Below, piece by piece: positions 1 to 6,801 of a DNA stretch of 15,017 bases. Position numbers and translations under genes: made by a program. The notes beneath the pieces were generated by a model that was not told where the DNA came from, made no database searches, and saw only the letters and a program-made list of their open reading frames with translations. Source of the stretch: an uncultured Asticcacaulis sp. Its GTDB lineage: Bacteria; Pseudomonadota; Alphaproteobacteria; Caulobacterales; Caulobacteraceae. The stretch spans positions 1 to 15,017 of the forward strand of contig CAMLPZ010000078.1 of assembly GCA_946482045.1 (NCBI GenBank), given 5' to 3'. The stretch's first letter is position 1. The number at the start of each line of letters is the position of its first letter.

Positions 1-873
1 CAGACCCTCGAGGATGAAGGTCTTCGCGCGCTCTAGCCGTTCGTGATCTTCAATGATTTCGTGCACGAGGTAGCCTTTCAGTGTTAGCCGTTTGGTCAGG
101 GCGGTCAACAGAGGCAATGACGTTGGTTCGGCACTGAGGCCGCCATATTCGATCAGGATTCCGTCCCGGCACATTGCATCGGTGAGAGGCCCAACGAGCG
201 GCCCACCAACGGCGTCGAATACGACCCGCGCGCCTGCGCTGTCAGTCAAGCCCTGTACGCGTGCGGCCAGGTCGCCGTCACTGAGTGCCAAGACCTCGTA
301 TGCCCCCGCCTGGTGTAAAGCCTGTGTCTTGTCATGCGTGCGGGTCACTGCAATGGGATGAGCTCCGACGGAATTGGATATCTGGATTGCGGCCAAGCCG
401 ACGCTACTTGATGCCGCCGTAATGATTACAGTGTCCCCGCGCGACAGGGTCGCGATGTCGATCAGCGCGCCGTATGCTGTCAAGTAGGCCATCCAGGTCG
501 CCGCTGCTTGCTCCCAGCCAAGGTGCGCCGGATTCCGGACAAGATGTTCGGCCGGAAAGACCGCCAGTTCACTATAGGTCGGCCAGGTGATCATGGACGT
601 CGCCGGGATCACGCTGACGGCATCCCCGATAGCCAGGCCAGTAACGCCCACGCCAATGGCGTCGACGATACCAGCGGCCTCAAGCCCAAGCCCCGACGGC
701 AGGTCCGGCGTCTCAATGTACATGCCACGTCGCATCAAGCTTTCAGCCCGGTTAAGGCCGATGGCCTTTACCCCCAGTCTCACCTCTCCAACACCCGGGG
801 ACCGGACTTCCGCGTCCTCGATACGCAGGACCTCGGGACCGCCAAATTTATGAAACTGCACGACTTTGGGCAT
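1..873 (-). CDS. Quinone oxidoreductase-like, zinc-independent MDR-family NAD(P)H reductase (3' end cut by window edge)
   Basis: The minus-strand frame stays open from about position 876 to the left edge, giving about 291 residues of a family usually 320-340 long, so roughly the last 35 are missing. It begins MPKVVQFHKFGGPEVLRIED, the usual start of NADPH:quinone reductases. GLNRAESLMRRGMY occupies the place where true zinc alcohol dehydrogenases carry ligands, so catalytic zinc is not expected. ITAASSSVGLAAIQ is the Rossmann NAD(P)-binding loop, and FDAVGGP and LIEYGGLS follow as in the family. Two ATGs are adjacent (876 and 873). An AGGAA at 881-885 lies 7 bases from the second, so 873 is preferred. 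Predicted role: cytoplasmic NAD(P)H-dependent reduction of a quinone or enone; the substrate is unknown. The divergent LysR gene at 974 is its likely regulator. Confidence 0.9.
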   Translation of the reverse strand, partial: MPKVVQFHKFGGPEVLRIEDAEVRSPGVGEVRLGVKAIGLNRAESLMRRGMYIETPDLPSGLGLEAAGIVDAIGVGVTGLAIGDAVSVIPATSMITWPTYSELAVFPAEHLVRNPAHLGWEQAAATWMAYLTAYGALIDIATLSRGDTVIITAASSSVGLAAIQISNSVGAHPIAVTRTHDKTQALHQAGAYEVLALSDGDLAARVQGLTDSAGARVVFDAVGGPLVGPLTDAMCRDGILIEYGGLSAEPTSLPLLTALTKRLTLKGYLVHEIIEDHERLERAKTFILEGL

Positions 874-928
874 CATCTTGTTCCTGTCGATTACAAAGAC
901 GTGCATATTAATTTGGTGCGCAGGCAGG

Positions 929-944
929 AAAAATCGCGATTTTT
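929..944. promoter_or_regulatory. Perfect 16-bp palindrome, candidate LysR operator
   Basis: AAAAATCGCGATTTTT reads the same on both strands. It lies in the 100-base gap between the divergent oxidoreductase and LysR genes, 30 bases before the LysR start. LysR proteins usually bind dyads in exactly this kind of shared promoter region and repress their own gene. The palindrome itself is seen directly; its binding by the neighbouring LysR is inferred. Confidence 0.5.
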
Positions 945-973
945 GCATACAGACTTAACCAAGAGTTTCGAAT

Positions 974-1879
974 ATGGATAGATTGACCAGTATGGGCGTT
1001 TTCATTGCCGTCGTGGATCTCGGCTCATTCGCGGCAGCAGCCGATCGGCTCGGCCTGTCCGCGCCGATGGTCGGCAAGCACGTCCAGTTTTTGGAGAACC
1101 GCCTGGGCGTTAGTCTGATCAATCGCACCACACGCCGACACGCTGTCACCGACATCGGGCGTAGCTTTTACGATCGTTGCCGCAGCCTGCTCGCAGATGC
1201 GGAAGCAGCCGATACCCTGGCCGCCGAACACCGGGGCGAACCGTCAGGTCGTCTGCGCATCGCCGCGCCTGTTCATTTCGGGCGCCACTGCGTAATGCCT
1301 GTGCTGCTGGACCTGGCCCATGCCTATCCGGCGCTTTCGCTGGAATTTGCCTTCAGCGATCGCCTGATTGACATCGTTGAGGAAGGATATGATCTAGCCA
1401 TAAGGACAGGGAGCACGCCGCAAGGCGCCGGACTGACGACGCGACGAATCGCGCGCCAGACGATGATTGTCTGCGCCGCGCCATCCTACCTGGACCAGTT
1501 CGGGCCCCCCTCAGATATCGGCGACTTAGACAGCCACGCGGCTCTGTCCTACCGTCGCTCCGGGCCAGCGGCGCCGTGGCGGCTGCCGGGAGCTGAAGGC
1601 GTCCAGGAATGGGCACCTGCCGGCCGCTTCGCCTTCGACGATCTTGCCGCGATAGCCGACGCCTGCGAAGCCGGTCTAGGTATCGGCTGGCTGCCATCGT
1701 GGCTGGTGCGCGACCCGCTTCGCCGTGGAGCCCTGCGGCAGGTGCTGACGCAATATCCGGGCTTTCCCTACGACGTCCATGCCGTTTGGCCCGAGACGCG
1801 CCACCTGCCAGTCAAAGTGCGCCATGCCATCGACGCCCTAGTCACGCACCTTCCGGCGGCCATGGGGGCAACGCTATAA
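974..1879 (+). CDS. LysR-family transcriptional regulator
   Basis: The 301-residue product has the normal LysR length. The N-terminal winged helix-turn-helix spans about residues 1-60 (SFAAAADRLGLSAPMVGKHV, then LENRLGVSLINRTTRR). The rest is the two-lobed effector-binding domain, with FSDRLIDIVEEGYDLAIRTG typical of the large CrgA/DmlR-like subgroup and GLGIGWLPSWLV near the C terminus. The ATG at 974 is preceded by only a weak purine run (AAGAG at 961-965), but the protein starts exactly where the family does. It is divergent from the oxidoreductase gene with a palindrome between them, so control of that gene and of itself is likely. The inducer is unknown. Its 3' end is overlapped antisense by the open frame of the broken NIPSNAP copy. 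Confidence 0.95.
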   Translation: MDRLTSMGVFIAVVDLGSFAAAADRLGLSAPMVGKHVQFLENRLGVSLINRTTRRHAVTDIGRSFYDRCRSLLADAEAADTLAAEHRGEPSGRLRIAAPVHFGRHCVMPVLLDLAHAYPALSLEFAFSDRLIDIVEEGYDLAIRTGSTPQGAGLTTRRIARQTMIVCAAPSYLDQFGPPSDIGDLDSHAALSYRRSGPAAPWRLPGAEGVQEWAPAGRFAFDDLAAIADACEAGLGIGWLPSWLVRDPLRRGALRQVLTQYPGFPYDVHAVWPETRHLPVKVRHAIDALVTHLPAAMGATL

Positions 1880-1911
1880 TGACGCATCTCGAACGCCAGA
1901 ATGTTCTGTCG

Positions 1912-2066
1912 CGGCATGGGGCGCGTGAAGGTTCGATCATATCTCAGAACACAGCAGCTCGCGCCACGGATGGCATCCGTAGCGATGAATTCAGGATCTA
2001 ATGCAAACTGGCTACGGTATTGCTCATAAGCGGCAAGACTTTCGAAAGTGAACAAGGTCGAGCCGG
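1912..2066 (-). pseudogene. Truncated NIPSNAP-domain gene (C-terminal half only)
   Basis: The minus strand encodes FESLAAYEQYRSQF, DPEFIATDAIR and CVLRYDRTFTRP, which match the C-terminal half of the intact NIPSNAP gene at 2156-2494. By hand alignment 35 of 46 residues are identical. Everything upstream of the conserved LF.FES segment is missing and is replaced from about 2070 by sequence resembling an insertion-sequence end. No ATG or ribosome site precedes the fragment; the open frame has only a TTG at 2055. Downstream the frame does not stop where the intact copy does but runs on to 1768, antisense to the end of the LysR gene. The divergence suggests an old paralogue that was later broken, not a fresh duplication. 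Confidence 0.8.
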
Positions 2067-2069
2067 AAG

Positions 2070-2110
2070 TTGCCCTCCGGCTAATGCCTGCCCGTTAAGC
2101 CATCTTTCCA
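2070..2110. repeat. Relic resembling the left end of the IS110-family element
   Basis: The stretch GGCTAATGCC-T-GCCCGTTA-A-GCCATCTTT (2079-2108) matches 13372-13400 with two substitutions and in the same orientation. The 13372-13400 sequence covers the transposase-upstream inverted repeat of the IS element in this window. The likeness extends weakly inward (GCCCT at about 2071) and outward, where CCG, CT and CGGTT blocks appear in the same order to about 2150. It lies exactly where the 5' half of the broken NIPSNAP copy should be. The most likely reading is the last fragment of a related element left after deletion. A shared chromosomal repeat is the alternative. Confidence 0.6.
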
Positions 2111-2155
2111 AGTCTTGGGCTAAAAGCACAATAGTCCGACTCTTGGCCGGTTGCC

Positions 2156-2494
2156 TTACGATAGCGTGTCAGGAAATTGATTCACATCCTCGGGCAGTAA
2201 TGGACGCATGAACGTCCTATCGTATCTGAGTACGCAACCGCTCTCATCGCGAATGGCGTTAGCGGCAATGAACTCAGGATCGGAGTCGAACCGGTTGCGG
2301 TATTGCTCATAGGCAGCAAGGCTCTCAAAGCTGAATAGAGCCAAAGCCGTGTCGCTGGAGCCTTCGGACGGCAGGAAGTAACCGTGATGCCGGCCGCCAT
2401 GCTTGATGACCAGGCTTATCCACGCCTTCGCAAAGCGCTCGAAAGCAGGAACCTTATCCGGATTTATCTGGTAGTGGATAACGCAAGTGATCAT
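2156..2494 (-). CDS. NIPSNAP-family protein
   Basis: The 112-residue product begins MITCVIHYQINPDKVPAFER, a typical small ferredoxin-like NIPSNAP or antibiotic-biosynthesis-monooxygenase-like fold. It continues with ISLVIKHGGRHHGYFLPSEG, then FESLAAYEQYRNRF and CVLRYDRTFMRP. An AAGGAG at 2501-2506 sits 6 bases before the ATG at 2494, so this start is preferred over the upstream ATG at 2521. The gene follows the TetR gene by 42 bases on the same strand and is probably cotranscribed with it. Members of this family are small cytoplasmic proteins, often in catabolic clusters, and their biochemical role is poorly defined. The last eight or so residues (NQFPDTLS) do not resemble the other copy and may have been altered by the rearrangement just downstream. 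Confidence 0.88.
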   Translation of the reverse strand: MITCVIHYQINPDKVPAFERFAKAWISLVIKHGGRHHGYFLPSEGSSDTALALFSFESLAAYEQYRNRFDSDPEFIAANAIRDESGCVLRYDRTFMRPLLPEDVNQFPDTLS

Positions 2495-2536
2495 GATGGT
2501 CTCCTTCTGTTCGTGGAGCACGGCTTGAGCGGTATT

Positions 2537-3136
2537 TCAACGGAGCCCAAAACGGGCGCGCCACGTGCTCAGCGCCTCGTTTGCAATATGTTCCGGCGGA
2601 TGCACCGTTGGGCAATCGTCGCCGGCCAGAAGCCCGAGCAGCAAGGTTGAATGCTCAATCATGCCCATTAGTTGCCCCGGGTCGGCATCCGTGACAATAC
2701 GGCCGGCAGAGACCTCACGCTCGACGGCCATGTCGAACAGCTGGCGCGTCGCCGCCTTGCCGCCTTCATAGAAGCGCTGCATCAGCTCGGCATTGCCGCT
2801 GGTGATTGCCATGCGAACCAGGCTGCGGGCCTGCGGAGTACTAAGCAGTGCGGCGAAGGCCACACATAATGCGTCGAGATCACCCGTGCCTTCCGACAAT
2901 ATCTTGCGCATATCGCCGACGGATTCGTTAAGCACGGCCGAGAATAGGTCGAGCTTGGTCGGGAAGTAGCGATAAAGCGTTGCCGTCGATACGCCGGCCA
3001 TGTTGGCGACTTCCAACGTCGATACGGCCGCAATGCCGCGCGCCGCGAACGCCTGCCGCGCAGCCTGCAAGATGAGTGACCGCTTTGCTCCGGCCCGAGC
3101 TTCGCGAAAATCCTGAAGCGTCATGATTCGACTCAT
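2537..3136 (-). CDS. TetR/AcrR-family transcriptional repressor
   Basis: The 199-residue product has the length and layout of TetR repressors. The DNA-binding domain is at about residues 15-62 (ILQAARQAFAARG, then STLEVANMAGVSTATLYRYFPTKLDLF). A variable helical ligand-binding and dimer domain follows. Two starts are possible: ATG 3136 and ATG 3124 (MTLQDFREARAG); neither has a strong ribosome site, and the longer form is given. The gene is divergent from the lipoprotein gene at 3205. A perfect dyad at 3175-3192 lies between them, close to the lipoprotein promoter. The simplest model is that this protein represses both directions and is released by a small ligand, with the NIPSNAP gene as second gene of its transcript. 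Confidence 0.94.
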   Translation of the reverse strand: MSRIMTLQDFREARAGAKRSLILQAARQAFAARGIAAVSTLEVANMAGVSTATLYRYFPTKLDLFSAVLNESVGDMRKILSEGTGDLDALCVAFAALLSTPQARSLVRMAITSGNAELMQRFYEGGKAATRQLFDMAVEREVSAGRIVTDADPGQLMGMIEHSTLLLGLLAGDDCPTVHPPEHIANEALSTWRARFGLR

Positions 3137-3143
3137 AGCGGGC

Positions 3144-3174
3144 TAGACACGGAAAGCCCAGATATGTATATAAA
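3144..3174 (+). promoter_or_regulatory. Sigma-70-like promoter of the lipoprotein genes
   Basis: TAGACA at 3144-3149 (one change from TTGACA) is followed after 17 bases by TATATA at 3167-3172; TATAAA at 3169-3174 is an alternative -10. The transcription start would fall in or next to the dyad at 3175-3192, a position where a bound repressor blocks initiation. The element is read by eye; no transcript data are available. Confidence 0.55.
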
Positions 3175-3192
3175 CGAAACGACTTCGTTTCG
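3175..3192. promoter_or_regulatory. TetR operator candidate, 8-bp perfect inverted repeat
   Basis: CGAAACGA and TCGTTTCG are exact reverse complements separated by two bases (CT). The dyad lies directly downstream of the -10 region and ends at the base before the AAAGGAG ribosome site (3193-3199) of the lipoprotein gene at 3205. It also lies 39-56 bases upstream of the TetR start, so it can serve both promoters. TetR-family repressors bind short dyads of this size. Which protein binds here is inferred from position. Confidence 0.7.
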
Positions 3193-3204
3193 AAAGGAGC
3201 TAAG

Positions 3205-4515
3205 ATGCGTAAGTTGGTCTCGGGTTTGGGGTTGGTTTACTTATTGGTGCTTGGTGGCTGTGCCCAGCCAACCGCCATTCCCTCCGGCAAGCCAGGTTTC
3301 GCCGGCCGGCTCCTGGCGCTTTCCGACACCGATATGGCAGCGACGGCCTATGCCGACGGCGGACTGGAGCCGTTGCCCGGCGTGTCAGACACGCTGACCC
3401 TGGCGGATACCGCGAAGGGTCCGCTGGCGGAGGCGAGGGCACCCAACTCCGTCATCTCATGGCCGCAGGTCCTCGCCACCAGTCCGGATGGCCGGTTCGC
3501 CTATGTCGTCGAAACGCGCGCCGCGCCACCGTCGGGCACAAGCCGCCTGGACAGCATACGGGATCTTCCGGCAGGTTCGCGATTGACAGTGTTCGCCATA
3601 TCGCCGAGCGGTCTGCGGCCGATCGCCGAGGCAGACGCCGGGCGAAACCCTCAATCGGTTTCGCTGTCGGGTGACGGCCGGTGGCTGGCGATTGTCAGCG
3701 AAGACGGCGGAGGTCAGCTGATCGTCTTTGCCCTAAATGAGGGACGGCCGGGCCGCCGCCATGTCTTCGCCCTGCCGCTGACCTACCTGGCTAACGATAC
3801 GGAACGGTTTCCGCGGTCACTGGCCTGGAGTCCGGCTGGCGACTGGCTGGCGGTCAATGTCGCGCTGCGCCGGATCGCTTTTTTTGCGCTATCGCGCGAC
3901 GCTGACGGCGCACCTACCGGCGTCCAGCCGCACGGCGCACCCTTGAATGTCGGCAAGCGTCTCAGCCGCGGCATTTGGACGGCGGATGGACGGTACTACC
4001 TCGTTTCGGATATCAATGCTGGACCTGGCGCTCTGGCGCGGGTCATCGGCGCTCCGGGTCTGGTGACGTCCATTGCTTTCGATGGAGGAAGCGGTGCGGC
4101 CCATAAGATTGTTAGCCAGTCAAAGGTCGGCGGCAGCCCTGAAGGCCTGGCTCTGTCCCCGGATCAGCACAAGGTCGCGACGGTCAACCTCGAACGCACC
4201 TTCCTACCTGAACGCTGGTTCCTGGACGGTGTGCCGGGGCGCAGCCGCTACAGTGTCGACCTGCTTGATTTCAACCCGGCCACAGGTGAATTGGCCGACA
4301 GGGACCGCATCCAAGCAGAGGGCATTCTTCCTGAAGACTTGGTGTTTGACGCGACAAGCCGGCATCTGGCGGTCGCGGTGTTTCACCGCAGGAAGGGTCC
4401 AGACCGCCTGAAGGGGTTTATAGACTTTTTCTCTGTCGTCGACGGGCGGTTGGTGGCGAAAGGCGCACCTCTCGCTTTGGCGCGCGGCGTTCATGACATC
4501 GAACCGCTGCGTTGA
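3205..4515 (+). CDS. Beta-propeller (lactonase/YVTN-like) lipoprotein
   Basis: The 436-residue product starts with a lipoprotein signal (MRKLVSGLGLVYLLVLGGC), giving a lipidated cysteine at residue 19. The mature part has recurring propeller-blade motifs: SPDGRFAYVVE, SGDGRWLAIVSEDG, SPAGDWLAVN, TADGRYYLVSD and SPDQHKVATVN. These fit a 6- or 7-bladed propeller like the 3-carboxymuconate cyclase-like lactonase or YVTN-repeat families. No catalytic residues can be assigned, so hydrolysis, binding or scaffolding are all possible. An AAAGGAG ends 5 bases before the ATG. It is the first gene after the promoter and dyad controlled by the divergent TetR gene and is the best candidate target of that repressor. 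Location: membrane-anchored, facing the periplasm. Confidence 0.85.
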   Translation: MRKLVSGLGLVYLLVLGGCAQPTAIPSGKPGFAGRLLALSDTDMAATAYADGGLEPLPGVSDTLTLADTAKGPLAEARAPNSVISWPQVLATSPDGRFAYVVETRAAPPSGTSRLDSIRDLPAGSRLTVFAISPSGLRPIAEADAGRNPQSVSLSGDGRWLAIVSEDGGGQLIVFALNEGRPGRRHVFALPLTYLANDTERFPRSLAWSPAGDWLAVNVALRRIAFFALSRDADGAPTGVQPHGAPLNVGKRLSRGIWTADGRYYLVSDINAGPGALARVIGAPGLVTSIAFDGGSGAAHKIVSQSKVGGSPEGLALSPDQHKVATVNLERTFLPERWFLDGVPGRSRYSVDLLDFNPATGELADRDRIQAEGILPEDLVFDATSRHLAVAVFHRRKGPDRLKGFIDFFSVVDGRLVAKGAPLALARGVHDIEPLR

Positions 4516-4637
4516 CGCAGACCGACCACGTCGCAGCGCCTATCCGAAGGCGGTCTTTACAAAAGACTGCGCGCCGCCCTGTGGGCCTTTGACGGCGACG
4601 AGAAGTATTACATATTCCACCAGCGAATAGGATCCAA

Positions 4638-5450
4638 ATGAAAGCCTCAGCCCTAGCCACCGCGGCGACGTTCGCGGTGATGACCCTCACAGGGTGCGCC
4701 AGTGCGCCATTGACCGGCGCCTCATCGCTGTCCGCGGCCGACAATCTTAGAGCCGGCAAGTCCGGCCGCACCATGACTCGCGAGTTCCGCGATCCTCAGG
4801 CGCTTGCGGAGGTCAGACGTGTCTACCTTCACCCGACGCGCCTGGCGACAGGCGCGGAAACGCGGTACGAACTCAAGGGCGAAGAGAAAGCCCTGGTTCT
4901 CGCTGAGGTCGAAGCGCAGCTCTGTTTCGAACTCGCCGAGCGCTATGAGGTCGTTGCCGATCCGGCGCAAAGTGACGCTGAGGTTCATTCGGCGGTGACA
5001 TGGTTCGAACCGACGGGAACGGCTGGGTCGGGCGCCGCGGCGGCCGTCAACTTCTTTATCCCTGGCCCCCTCGGCTTGCGCCTGCCGGGATCGCTGGGCG
5101 GCCTTGGGGCGGAAGTGGAAATGAAAGCTGTGAGCGGGCCGGACAAACGTTCGCGTCAGGTTGCGGCCTTGGTATGGGCGCGGCAGGCACAGGCGCTCGG
5201 CACGGACTCCCCCTCGTTTTCTCGGCTGGGTGACGCGCTCCAGTTCGCTGAACCCTTCGGTGACGACGCGGCACGAGTGATGTCACCTGATACGGTGCCA
5301 CCCCAAAAGCGCTACACGCAAGCAAACGATCCGTGCGGCGCCTATGGCGGACGCATCGCGGAAACCGGATTCATCGTTGATAGTGTTACTGGCGTTTATG
5401 TTCCTGCCAGCAGGGCGCAGAAGACATTCCGTAAGAAAGGCCAGGATTAG
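4638..5450 (+). CDS. DUF3313-family lipoprotein
   Basis: The 270-residue product has a lipoprotein signal ending MTLTGC (lipidated cysteine at residue 20). It continues with features of the DUF3313 lipoproteins: an early YLHPTRL segment, a central LAERYEVVADPAQSDAEVHS followed by AVTWFEPT, then a glycine-rich stretch and EVEMKAVSGP with VAALVWARQ. Function is unknown in the family. AGGA at 4629-4632 lies 5 bases before the ATG. It follows the propeller gene by 122 bases without an obvious terminator, so read-through from the TetR-controlled promoter is possible but not shown. The C terminus is basic (KTFRKKGQD). Confidence 0.8.
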   Translation: MKASALATAATFAVMTLTGCASAPLTGASSLSAADNLRAGKSGRTMTREFRDPQALAEVRRVYLHPTRLATGAETRYELKGEEKALVLAEVEAQLCFELAERYEVVADPAQSDAEVHSAVTWFEPTGTAGSGAAAAVNFFIPGPLGLRLPGSLGGLGAEVEMKAVSGPDKRSRQVAALVWARQAQALGTDSPSFSRLGDALQFAEPFGDDAARVMSPDTVPPQKRYTQANDPCGAYGGRIAETGFIVDSVTGVYVPASRAQKTFRKKGQD

Positions 5451-5646
5451 CTCTCACTTACGCAGGATGCTCGGGCTGTGCGACGTCCAAGTCGGGACCG
5501 CAAAGTTTGAAAAGCGAACCCGGCAATACAAAAATGGTCGTGGTGAGCGCTGACTTCACACCCGTTCGTCATTGCGCTCATCCCGTTCGTTCAACGGTCT
5601 CTGGTGTCGCCACCAATTCTTTGCTCTTCTGACCGTAATGCATATC

Positions 5647-5661
5647 AGGAGCCGCGGCTTG
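5647..5661 (+). promoter_or_regulatory. Ribosome binding site pointing to a TTG start
   Basis: AGGAG at 5647-5651 is 7 bases before the in-frame TTG at 5659. The in-frame ATGs upstream (5572 and 5638) have no comparable site. Starting at the TTG gives a compact lipoprotein signal peptide with basic residues directly before the hydrophobic core, so this site decides the start. Confidence 0.6.
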
Positions 5662-6669
5662 CAACTAAAACGATGGGTCATGGCCCTCAGCCTTATAACC
5701 GCCGGGCAACTGACGGGGTGCGCTCATGGCAAGGCGGAGCCCGTCACGTTCGCTCCGCGCGTCGATCATCATGTGCACGTCCACTCGCCGGCCATCCTGG
5801 CGTTCCTGCCATCCTTCTGCGACAGCGTGGCGCGGTACGGCAAATGCGATCCGGCCTTTGTGGTGCCAATGACAGCCCGGGATCTGATAGCCGAAATGGA
5901 TCGAGCCGGCGTTCGCCGCAGCCTGGTCATGTCCACGGCGTATCTGGCGGAAAGCCCACTTATGTCGCCATTACCGGCAGATCATACGGCCCTGGTGAGA
6001 GATGCCAACGATTTTACCGTCGAGCTGGCAGTGCAGTTTCCGTCACGCCTTGGCGCCTTCATTAGCGTAAATCCTCTATCCGAAGACGCATTGGCTGAGA
6101 TCGCGCGCTTCAAGGGGCATCCAGCGGTGCGTGGTCTGAAACTGCATCTGACCAATTCAATGCTCGATCTGCGCAAAGCGGGTCAACTCAACCGTCTGGC
6201 TCAGTCTGTGAGCGCGGCAGCCGATAACGGATGGGCGATCATGATCCATATGCGCACCATGCGCCCGGATTATGGGGCGGAGGACGTGAGGCTCTTTGCA
6301 GAGAGCGTACTGCCGGCGGCCAAGGGCGCCCCCATCCAGATCGCGCACGCCGGTGGATGGGGCGGCGTCGACGCCAATACGTTGGCCGTTCTGGTGGCCT
6401 TTTCCGAGATAATGGAGGCAAATCCCGAGGGAACGCGGAACATTGTCTTTGATTTGGCGGACGTATGGCGTCCCGATAACAAGCCAGAAGATCTAGAAGC
6501 ACTGGCGGCGCTGATGCGTCGGATAGGTATCACGCGGTTTGTTGCGGCATCGGACTGGCCGTTTCGCGGCGACCTGACCCGCTATTATACAGAAACCTAT
6601 CCTTTGCTTCCGCTAACTGAGGCTGAGTGGCGCGCTCTGAGGGATAATGTTCCGAGCTACGCGAAGTGA
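5659..6669 (+). CDS. Amidohydrolase (amidohydrolase_2-type TIM-barrel metal hydrolase), predicted lipoprotein
   Basis: From the TTG the product has 336 residues. Its signal reads MQLKRWVMALSLITAGQLTGC, with a lipidated cysteine at residue 21; starts at 5572 or 5638 would lengthen the N terminus. The mature part is a metal-dependent TIM barrel of the ACMS-decarboxylase/pyrone-dicarboxylate-hydrolase type. It has VDHHVHVH (metal ligands probably H38 and H40), IMIHMR (H197), IAHAGGWGG (H230) and AASDWPF (D299), the full ligand set of that family. Expected chemistry is hydrolysis or decarboxylation of a small carboxylate; the substrate is unknown. Most relatives are cytoplasmic, so the lipobox is unusual and places the enzyme in the periplasm. 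It is the third lipoprotein in a row on this strand. Confidence 0.87.
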   Translation: MQLKRWVMALSLITAGQLTGCAHGKAEPVTFAPRVDHHVHVHSPAILAFLPSFCDSVARYGKCDPAFVVPMTARDLIAEMDRAGVRRSLVMSTAYLAESPLMSPLPADHTALVRDANDFTVELAVQFPSRLGAFISVNPLSEDALAEIARFKGHPAVRGLKLHLTNSMLDLRKAGQLNRLAQSVSAAADNGWAIMIHMRTMRPDYGAEDVRLFAESVLPAAKGAPIQIAHAGGWGGVDANTLAVLVAFSEIMEANPEGTRNIVFDLADVWRPDNKPEDLEALAALMRRIGITRFVAASDWPFRGDLTRYYTETYPLLPLTEAEWRALRDNVPSYAK

Positions 6670-6801
6670 AGCAGCCCTCTGGCGTGCCAGGATATGCCGA
6701 GTTGGTCGCCGCCGTCATCAATGAAGAATTTGGCAATCTTAATCCCCGCTCGATAAGAATCGGTTCGAGGCGCTGTAGCCGGCGGCGGGTGAGGAGTTGG
6801 A

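Noticed and set aside
1353..1697. Long antisense frame within the LysR gene
   Set aside because: It is arginine-rich, low-complexity shadow coding of a high-GC gene and has no family features.
4553..4567. Hairpin GTCTTT-ACA-AAAGAC between the propeller and DUF3313 genes as a terminator
   Set aside because: The stem is AT-rich and short and is followed by GC-rich sequence, not a T-run.
6679..6690. CTGGC-GT-GCCAG after the amidohydrolase gene as a terminator
   Set aside because: The loop is too small to form this stem fully and no T-run follows.
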